Source of the DNA: RUG11272 sp045226335
Lineage (GTDB): Bacteria; Bacillota; Clostridia; Christensenellales; Aristaeellaceae
Length of the DNA stretch: 64,000 nt
Reading direction: 5' to 3'
Assembly (NCBI GenBank): GCA_045226335.1
Contig: JBGVCH010000036.1
Location: forward strand, 1-64,000
The position numbers and the translations under genes are program-made. Below the pieces are notes generated by a model that worked only from the letters and a program-made list of their open reading frames with translations, had not been told where the DNA came from and ran no database searches. This document shows, in pieces, positions 58,053 through 64,000 of the stretch; within the stretch, counting starts at the first letter, position 1; each line of letters starts with the position of its first letter.

Positions 58053-60373
58053 GGGCATCCCGGGGCCGGAATGCGCTCCGCCGAAAACTGTCCCGGGACA
58101 TGCGGCAGAACTTCATGCAGTTTCTCGCCATGTTCCTTTTGTGTTTTCTGGGGACATGGGTGTTCGCGGGGCTGGACGCCAACTGGCGCACCGAGGAGCT
58201 CACCATCGAGACCTGGCTGTCGGACGGCGCCCTCAGCGACCTGTGGGTCCGGAGCGCGTCCTTCACAAAGCAGGACCTGTACCGGCTGGAGGCCATGGAG
58301 CCGGTGGCGGAGGTGCAGCCCCGCATCGACCTGAGCGCCGAGTGCCCGGACCTGCCGGGATCGGTGACGGCCAATGTCCACGCCTTCAGCGGGGAGATCC
58401 GGCTGAACAAACCCCTGGTGCGGTCGGGCGAGGGCCTGGCCCCCAGCGATGCCCGGGGCTGTCTGGTGGAGGAGCAGTTCGCCAAGGCCCAGGGCCTGGC
58501 CCCCGGGGACCGGCTGAAATTGACCCTGGCCGGCACGGACTATACCTTCGTCGTCCGCGGCACGGTGCTGTCCCCGGAGTATCTGGTCACCGCCAAGGAC
58601 ATCGGCTCGGACCCCGCTGTCTTCGGCTTTGTGCTGATTTCCTCGGAGGCGCTGCCCGGCGTGCCCTTCAACGATCTCCTGGTGCGGCTGACGGAGGGAA
58701 CGGACCCGCAGTCCGCCGAGCGGGAGGTCTCCGCCCTGCTGCCGGACGCCGTGGTCATCTCCCAGGCCTCCCACTCCGCCACCGTCCAGGCCCGGAACTA
58801 TGTCCACCTCTTCCGGAACATGAGCTATCTCTTCCCGGTGCTGGCCTACTTCGTGGCCGCGCTGGTGGTGATGACCACCATCTCCCGGATGATGGACACC
58901 CAGCGGATCCAGATGGGCACGCTGAAAGCCCTGGGATACAACGACCGGCAGATTCGCCGGCATTACCTCTCCTATGCCCTGTGGCCCTCCCTGCTGGGCT
59001 CGCTGCTGGGGCTGATCTCCGCTCAGTATACCCTGGTGCCGGTGCTGTGGAACATGGTGGCGGTGCACGTCCGGGTGCCGGAAGTGCTGCTGGCGCCCAT
59101 CTCCCCGCTGGCCTGGGGCATGGCCGCGGCGGAGGTGATCGCGGCGGTGCTGCTGTGCATGCGCCATGAGAAGCGCACCGCCCGGGAGACCGCGGCGGAG
59201 CTCCTGCGCCCCAAGCCCCCCAGGGCCGGCGCCCGCATCCTCCTGGAGCGGATCCGCCCCCTGTGGAACCGCTTCTCCTTCAACGCCAAGATGATCGTGC
59301 GGAACCTCTTCCGCAACAAGGGCCGCACCCTGATGTCCATGTTTGGCATGCTGTTCTGCAACATGCTGATCATCTGCTCCTTCGGCCTGCAGGAGTCCAT
59401 CCCCTATTTCATCGACGAGTACTTCCAGGGGACCCTCGACTACGACGTGCGGGTGACCCTGGACCCGGCCCTCAGCGGGACCCTGGAGAGCTACCGGGCC
59501 CGGCTGGACGCGGAGACCGTGGACGGCGTCATGGACATGAGCGTCAGCCTGCGGACGGCGGACCGCACCCGCACTGTGCTGATGACGGTGCTGCCGGAGG
59601 ACACCGCCGTGCTTCGGCTGGGAGAGGATCACACGCCCCTGGTCCTGCCGCCGGAGGGCCTGATGATCACGAAAAAGCTGGCCTCCGCCATGGACCTGAA
59701 GGCGGGGGACACCGCGGAGGTCTGGCTCACCGGCGAGACCGAGCCCATTCTGATGACGGTGGCGGGCCTGGTGGACAGCAACATCGGCCAGACGGCGTAC
59801 CTGTCGAAGACCGCCTGGGAGCGCCTACGCAAGGGCAGTTTCGCCTGCACGGCTCTGCTGGTGAAAAACCCCACGGACCGCGGCTTGCAGCAGCTGGACC
59901 AGATGGACGAGGCCGCGGACTTCACCTACCCCGCAGAGCAGACCAGGCAGACACAGCGCTTCATGGACTCCGCCACCGGCGCCTTCTCCATCCTCAGCGG
60001 CGTGGCCCTGGGGCTGGCCTTCATTATCTGCTACAACATGGGCCTGCTGAACTTCACCGAGCGCACCCGGGAGTACGCCACCCTGAAAGTGCTGGGCTAT
60101 CACCAGCGGGAGATCCGCCGGCTGATGCTCCACGAGAACACCCTGACGGCGGTCATCGGCGTGGGGCTGGGCATTGTGCCGGGGATCCTGCTGGTGGCGG
60201 TGATCCTGAAAATGTGCGAGTTCGACAGCATGGTCTTTGAGGCGCATGTCACCTGGTCCACCTGGGTGCTGTCCAGCGCCGTCACCTTTGCCTTCACCTG
60301 GATGATCGAGTGGCTGCTGACCCGCAAGGTGCGGAAGATCGACATGGTGGAAGCCCTCAAGAGCGTGGAGTGA
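58046..60373 (+). CDS. ABC transporter permease (FtsX/MacB-like, two-module)
   Basis: This 775-residue membrane protein has a first helix at about residues 25-45, an external MacB-PCD-like domain (about 50-250), three helices (about 255-370), a loop, a second external domain (about 430-620) and three final helices ending in IEWLLTRKVRKIDMVEALKSVE. The FtsX core appears twice, with characteristic RMMDTQRIQMGTLKALGYNDRQIRRHYL and ERTREYATLKVLGYHQREIRRLML. It probably moves lipids, peptides or antibiotics out of the membrane. ATG at 58046 overlaps the ATPase gene. An HlyD-like gene follows after 20 bp. Confidence 0.9.
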   Translation: MVRASRGRNALRRKLSRDMRQNFMQFLAMFLLCFLGTWVFAGLDANWRTEELTIETWLSDGALSDLWVRSASFTKQDLYRLEAMEPVAEVQPRIDLSAECPDLPGSVTANVHAFSGEIRLNKPLVRSGEGLAPSDARGCLVEEQFAKAQGLAPGDRLKLTLAGTDYTFVVRGTVLSPEYLVTAKDIGSDPAVFGFVLISSEALPGVPFNDLLVRLTEGTDPQSAEREVSALLPDAVVISQASHSATVQARNYVHLFRNMSYLFPVLAYFVAALVVMTTISRMMDTQRIQMGTLKALGYNDRQIRRHYLSYALWPSLLGSLLGLISAQYTLVPVLWNMVAVHVRVPEVLLAPISPLAWGMAAAEVIAAVLLCMRHEKRTARETAAELLRPKPPRAGARILLERIRPLWNRFSFNAKMIVRNLFRNKGRTLMSMFGMLFCNMLIICSFGLQESIPYFIDEYFQGTLDYDVRVTLDPALSGTLESYRARLDAETVDGVMDMSVSLRTADRTRTVLMTVLPEDTAVLRLGEDHTPLVLPPEGLMITKKLASAMDLKAGDTAEVWLTGETEPILMTVAGLVDSNIGQTAYLSKTAWERLRKGSFACTALLVKNPTDRGLQQLDQMDEAADFTYPAEQTRQTQRFMDSATGAFSILSGVALGLAFIICYNMGLLNFTERTREYATLKVLGYHQREIRRLMLHENTLTAVIGVGLGIVPGILLVAVILKMCEFDSMVFEAHVTWSTWVLSSAVTFAFTWMIEWLLTRKVRKIDMVEALKSVE

Positions 60374-60393
60374 CCCCGGAAGGAGGAACCTCT

Positions 60394-61443
60394 GTGAAAA
60401 AGCCCTTTCTTTTCCTTCTCTCGCTGGTAATGCTGGCCTGTTCGGCGGCTTCCTTCGCCGCGGCGGAGGATCTCACCGGGCGCACCATCGCCTCCGGCAC
60501 GGTGGCGGCCGCGGCCTTCGAGGACCTGACGGCCCCCTGGTCCGGCACGCTGATGCCCTTTGACCTGGAGGCGGGGGACACCGTCTCCGCCGGGGACGTC
60601 CTGTTCACCATGCGCACCCAGGACATCTTTGCCCCGGAGGACGGCACGGTGACGGAGGTCTTCGCCCGGGAGGGGGACGATGCCGCCGCCGTCCTGGCCC
60701 GCTACGGCGCCCTGGCCTCCCTGCAGGGAAGCCCGAAGCTCCTGATCAACGCCACCAACGCCAACGTGTCCGAGGCCAAATGGAAGGACATCCGCGTGGG
60801 CCAGGCCGTGTACTTCAAGACGGACAGCGTGAAGGGCTCCGGCCGCATCGTGATGATCGCCGGGAACAGCTTTGTCGTGGAGGTCACGGAGGGGGCCTTC
60901 GACATCGGCCGGCGGCTGACGCTCTACGAGAACAGCGGATACAAGAACCAGATCGGCACGGGCACGGTGGTCCTGCGGGATCCGGTGAGCGTCACCGGCC
61001 TGGGCCGCGTGGTGGCGGTGCATGCGGAAGCCGGCACGGAAGTGACGGCCGGGCAGCGGCTGTTCACCGTGGCCGGACAGGACGCGGATCCGGGCAGCGG
61101 CCCCGCCGTGGCGGCGCCCTCCGGCGGCGTGGTGGCCCAGGTGGCGGTGGCCCCGGGACAGCAGGTCTGGAAGGGCGCGCTCCTGGCCCGGGTCTGGCGG
61201 ACGGATGCCCTGGAGGTCGTCGCCGAGGTGGATGAGATGGACCTTCCCCGCCTGAAGGTGGGGGATACCTGCCCCATCGTGCTGGACATGGACCCGGACA
61301 CGGTGCTCACCGGCACCGTGACGGAGATCAGCGGCCTGGGCGTCACCCGTCAAAACGCGGCCTATTACCGGGTGCGCTTCGCCCTGGAGGAGAAGGACCT
61401 GCCCCTGGGGGCCAGCGCGTCGGTTTACCTGCCCGGAAAGTGA
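60394..61443 (+). CDS. HlyD/MacA-type adaptor protein
   Basis: This 349-residue protein has an N-terminal signal or anchor (KKPFLFLLSLVMLACSAASFAAA) and barrel-sandwich/lipoyl-like pieces: FDLEAGDTVSAGDVLFTMRTQDIFAPEDGTVTEV, and a second half GGVVAQVAVAPGQQVWKGALLARVWR with VVAEVDEMDLPRLKVGD. It lacks the long coiled-coil hairpin of MacA, consistent with a Gram-positive cell without an outer membrane tunnel. It probably assists the FtsX-like permease. GTG start at 60394 with AAGGAGGA upstream, 20 bp after the permease gene. The Cys in LACSAAS makes a lipoprotein possible. Confidence 0.82.
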   Translation: MKKPFLFLLSLVMLACSAASFAAAEDLTGRTIASGTVAAAAFEDLTAPWSGTLMPFDLEAGDTVSAGDVLFTMRTQDIFAPEDGTVTEVFAREGDDAAAVLARYGALASLQGSPKLLINATNANVSEAKWKDIRVGQAVYFKTDSVKGSGRIVMIAGNSFVVEVTEGAFDIGRRLTLYENSGYKNQIGTGTVVLRDPVSVTGLGRVVAVHAEAGTEVTAGQRLFTVAGQDADPGSGPAVAAPSGGVVAQVAVAPGQQVWKGALLARVWRTDALEVVAEVDEMDLPRLKVGDTCPIVLDMDPDTVLTGTVTEISGLGVTRQNAAYYRVRFALEEKDLPLGASASVYLPGK

Positions 61444-61472
61444 CGGGAGTCCGCTCCCGGTTTGGAGGAAAC

Positions 61473-62417
61473 ATGATTCAGCCGAGAAGAATGATCGCCG
61501 CCCTGCTGGCCAACGTCAGCTCGGTGATCGTGGGCAAGGAGGAGGCCATCGAGTACGCCCTGCTGGCCCTGCTGTGCAAGGGGCATGTCCTGATCGAGGA
61601 CGTGCCCGGCGTGGGCAAGACCACCATGGCGGCGGCCCTGGCCCGGTCCCTGGACTGCAGCTTCCGCCGCATCCAGTTCACCCCGGACCTGATGCCCTCG
61701 GATGTCACGGGCTACACCCTGGTGAACATGAAGAGCGGCGAGGAGGAGTTCCGGGAAGGCGCCATCATGAGCCAGGTGGTGCTGGCGGATGAGATCAACC
61801 GCACCAGCCCCAAGACCCAGGCCGCCCTGCTGGAGGCCATGGAGGAGCACCAGGTCACCGTGGACGGCGTCACCCACGCTCTGCCCAGGCCTTTCATGGT
61901 CCTGGCCACCCAGAACCCCGGCGCCTTCGTGGGCACCTATCCCCTGCCCGAGGCCCAGATGGACCGCTTTTTCCTGCGCATCGCCATCGGCTATCCCACC
62001 GTGGAGCAGGAGATGGACGTGCTGGAGCGCTATTCCGGCCAGGTGAAGCCCCTGGACCAGCTGCAGCCCGTCTGCTCCGCCGCGGACGTGCTGGCCATGC
62101 AGGAACAGGTGGGCACGGTGTACTGCTCGCCGGAGGTCCGCAGCTATGTGGCCAACATCGCGGCCACCACCCGGCGCGTGCCGTCCCTGCAGCTGGGGCT
62201 CTCCACCCGGGCGGCCATCGCCCTGCTCCGGGGCAGCCAGGCCTGCGCGGTGCTGGCCGGGCGGGACTATGTGCTGCCGGAGGACATCCAGCACATGCTG
62301 CTGCCGGTGTGCTGCCACCGCCTGGTGCTCAACCCGGAGGCCCGCATGAAGGGCGTCACCGCCGAGAGCATCATGAACGCCGTGATGAGCAGCGTCACGG
62401 TGCCGGTCCGCCTATGA
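61473..62417 (+). CDS. MoxR-family AAA+ ATPase
   Basis: This 314-residue ATPase has Walker A EDVPGVGKTTMAAALA at about residues 42-57, FTPDLMPSDVTGY, Walker B QVVLADEINRTSPKTQAALLEAMEE, sensor 1 FMVLATQNP, the arginine finger in PEAQMDRFFLRI, and sensor 2 GLSTRAAIALLRG. MoxR proteins act as chaperones for metal-centre or VWA-domain proteins. Here it overlaps a DUF58 gene by 4 bp, the standard pairing. ATG at 61473 after GGAGGAAAC, 29 bp after the adaptor gene. Confidence 0.95.
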   Translation: MIQPRRMIAALLANVSSVIVGKEEAIEYALLALLCKGHVLIEDVPGVGKTTMAAALARSLDCSFRRIQFTPDLMPSDVTGYTLVNMKSGEEEFREGAIMSQVVLADEINRTSPKTQAALLEAMEEHQVTVDGVTHALPRPFMVLATQNPGAFVGTYPLPEAQMDRFFLRIAIGYPTVEQEMDVLERYSGQVKPLDQLQPVCSAADVLAMQEQVGTVYCSPEVRSYVANIAATTRRVPSLQLGLSTRAAIALLRGSQACAVLAGRDYVLPEDIQHMLLPVCCHRLVLNPEARMKGVTAESIMNAVMSSVTVPVRL

Positions 62418-63556
62418 AGCGGAAGATCGCGCTCCCCCTGGGGGCGGCGCTGGTGCTGCTGGTGTCGGCGCTGTCCACGGGCAGCCCGGTGCTGCTGGCG
62501 CCGGCGGTGCTGCTGTTCCTGCTGCTGATCACGGGCAGCGTGTCGGTGCGCCGGGCGGCCCGGACCCTGGCGGTCTCCGCGGAGACGGACGCCGCCGCGG
62601 TGCGCCGGGGGGAGAGCGTGCGGCTGACCCTCCGGGCCGGGCACCGCGGCCTGCTGCCGGTGGCGCCGTTGCAGCTCACCGTCGTCACCGGTCCCGGCCT
62701 GCCGACGCTGTCGATCCCGGCCCCCCAGCGCCGGGGCGAGGCGGAGCTGACCCTGCCCTTCACCGCCGCCCATGTGGGATCCTGCCGCCCCGGCGTGGCC
62801 GACTGCCGGGTGGAGGACCTCTTCGGGTTCTTCTCCAAGACGGTGGAGACCCCGGAGGCCCGGGTGTCCCTGACGGTGATGCCCAACACCTTCGAGCTGA
62901 CGCCCCTGGCCTTCTACCCCGCGGATCCGGGCCTGGGCACCATGGCCACGGCCACGGAGGACGCCTCCGAGCCGGTGGACGTCCGGGCCTGGCAGCGGGG
63001 CGATCCCCTGAAGAAAGTGCACTGGAAGCTCTCCGCCCGCAAGCGGTCCCTGGTGGTGCGGCACTTTGAGGAGCCCACCCAGCCCGAGGCCCTGATCCTG
63101 CTGGATTGCACCCGGCCCGACCCGGGCAACAGCGAGGCCGCCACCCGGGACGCCATGGTGGAGACCGCCGCCAGCGTCATGGCCGCCCAGGCCGGGGGTG
63201 ACAACGACGTGCGCCTCCCCCTGTGGGGACGGCATCCCACGGAGCTCACCCTGCGCATGGGGCTGCCCCTGGTGCTGGAGCGCCTGGCCCAGGTGGACTT
63301 CTCCGCCACGGAGGGCTTCGAGAAGCAGCTGATGGACGCCTCCCGCCGCTTGCGGCAGGTGGGCGCCACCGTGGTGATCACCTCCCGGCTGTCCGGCCGG
63401 ATGGTGGAGCCCCTGACCCGGATGCGGCGGCTGGGGCCCAGTCTGCGGATCTACCTGGTGAGCGACACCCCGGACCGCCCCGACTGGCGGCCCCTCATCA
63501 CCCGGCTGCAGCGGGCCGAGGCCGAGGTCTGCAGCGTGAAGCCCGTGCAGGAGTGA
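62414..63556 (+). CDS. DUF58 protein (MoxR partner)
   Basis: This 380-residue membrane protein has two helices in the first 40 residues, an Ig-like domain (about 50-160), then the DUF58 core PVDVRAWQRGDPLKKVHWKLSARKRSLVVRHFEEPTQPEALILLDCTRP with the VWA-like MIDAS-type start (LLDCT). It couples to MoxR by an ATGA overlap. In related operons a transglutaminase-like TgpA gene follows; here a VanY-like gene comes next instead. Its role is probably cell-envelope assembly, but this is inferred from context only. Confidence 0.92.
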   Translation: MKRKIALPLGAALVLLVSALSTGSPVLLAPAVLLFLLLITGSVSVRRAARTLAVSAETDAAAVRRGESVRLTLRAGHRGLLPVAPLQLTVVTGPGLPTLSIPAPQRRGEAELTLPFTAAHVGSCRPGVADCRVEDLFGFFSKTVETPEARVSLTVMPNTFELTPLAFYPADPGLGTMATATEDASEPVDVRAWQRGDPLKKVHWKLSARKRSLVVRHFEEPTQPEALILLDCTRPDPGNSEAATRDAMVETAASVMAAQAGGDNDVRLPLWGRHPTELTLRMGLPLVLERLAQVDFSATEGFEKQLMDASRRLRQVGATVVITSRLSGRMVEPLTRMRRLGPSLRIYLVSDTPDRPDWRPLITRLQRAEAEVCSVKPVQE

Positions 63557-63594
63557 ACCGTTTCCCACGATTTGTTGATAAGGAAGTGCGGCTT

Positions 63595-64000
63595 GTGTCG
63601 AGTCCGATTCAGATGTTTGGCGCCCTGGTGACGGCGGCGTCGCTGCTGGTCAGCGAGCCGGTGTCCCTGGTGACCCCGCAGAACAACCCGGATGACCTGC
63701 TCCTGGCGAACCGGGAGTGGCCCATCAGCGGAGATTACACGCCGGAGGTGCGGGTGAGCAATGTTCCCGGCCAGGTGCGGAAGCTCCGGGATGAGGCCGC
63801 CACGGCCCTGGAGGCCATGTTCGCGGTCTGCAAGCAGGAGACCGGGGCCCAGCTGGTGTCCGTCAGCGGCTACCGGGACTACGACAAGCAGGAGCGGATC
63901 TATGCCCGCAAGCTGAAAAGCGTCAGAGGCAGCGTGGAAAAGGCCGACGAGTACGTGGCCCGGCCCGGCACCAGCGAGCACCAGACGGGCCTGTCCATGG
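63595..64000 (+). CDS. D-Ala-D-Ala carboxypeptidase, VanY/M15B-like (partial, runs off the window)
   Basis: The open frame runs to the window end. A hydrophobic N-terminus (MFGALVTAASLLVSE) is followed by NREWPISGDYTPEVRVSNVPGQVRKLRDEAATALEAMF and QLVSVSGYRDYDKQERIYARKL, then ARPGTSEHQTGLSM, where the His and the S-x-H-x-x-G-type motif define the zinc site of M15B carboxypeptidases. The GTG start at 63595 is chosen because AAGGA lies about 10 bp upstream; GTG at 63586 overlaps that site. It would trim D-Ala from peptidoglycan stems outside the cell. The C-terminal catalytic His lies beyond the window. Confidence 0.85.
   Translation, partial: MSSPIQMFGALVTAASLLVSEPVSLVTPQNNPDDLLLANREWPISGDYTPEVRVSNVPGQVRKLRDEAATALEAMFAVCKQETGAQLVSVSGYRDYDKQERIYARKLKSVRGSVEKADEYVARPGTSEHQTGLSM

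Noticed and set aside
55578..58058. 826-codon open frame antisense to the ABC genes
   Set aside because: Overlaps two clear ABC ATPases and shows no family similarity.

Overview
The window is GC-rich, densely coded bacterial chromosome. It suggests a high-GC member of the Clostridia (Firmicutes). The evidence is IreB (UPF0297), HrcA-type CIRCE control of groESL, BspA-type leucine-rich repeats fused to DUF4214 repeats, an argC-argB-argD operon, RlmH, MurG, AddA and Gram-positive-type SMC. Genus-level placement (for example Christensenellales-like gut or rumen bacteria) is only a guess.

Layout. 1-1.7 kb: accessory DNA with a REP/RAYT transposase unit, a small zinc-ribbon membrane protein facing an XRE regulator, and a hairpin-rich non-coding stretch. 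1.7-4.7 kb (-): a large secreted LRR/DUF4214 surface protein. 5.0-11.3 kb (+): a six-gene polysaccharide operon (manC-gmd-rmd-glycosyltransferase-wzm-wzt) predicted to make and export a GDP-D-rhamnose-derived glycan. 11.3-17.9 kb (-): a small redox/reductase operon, ireB, the ArgR-box-controlled arg operon and yebC. 18.0-21.4 kb (-): a 5'-truncated DUF4143 ATPase remnant and a GT-C-like membrane glycosyltransferase. 21.6-28.0 kb (+): smc, a DnaA-box-rich intergenic region, dnaN and a polysaccharide deacetylase. 28.1-32.3 kb (-): a membrane-anchored caspase-like protein and murG. 32.7-40.3 kb (+): a zinc-ribbon protein, addA, an MBL hydrolase, a second DnaA-box cluster, a PASTA-type protein and an esterase. 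40.4-44.3 kb (-): two secreted proteins. 44.5-51.5 kb (+): CIRCE-groES-groEL, a group II intron remnant, iscR-iscS-iscU, mscS, rubrerythrin and rlmH. 51.6-64 kb (+ except ttcA): a BMP-like/ParB-like fusion, a phosphoesterase, ttcA (-), a GNAT enzyme, an ABC-F ATPase, an ABC/FtsX/HlyD-type efflux operon, moxR-DUF58 and a truncated VanY-like carboxypeptidase.

The most striking feature is that this looks like the replication-origin region with an unorthodox gene order. Three exact 16-bp parS (ParB/Spo0J) palindromes lie at 27,971, 33,076 and 39,150. Two DnaA-box clusters lie at about 25.2-25.46 kb and 37.68-37.79 kb. dnaN and smc are here, but dnaA, recF and gyrBA are not next to dnaN. Gene orientation changes from mostly - at 11-21 kb to mostly + from about 32.7 kb onward, as expected around an origin. 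The most unusual proteins are the membrane-anchored zinc-ribbon/caspase-like/DUF2135-like protein beside murG, and the signal-less BMP-type binding protein fused to a ParB/sulfiredoxin-like domain.
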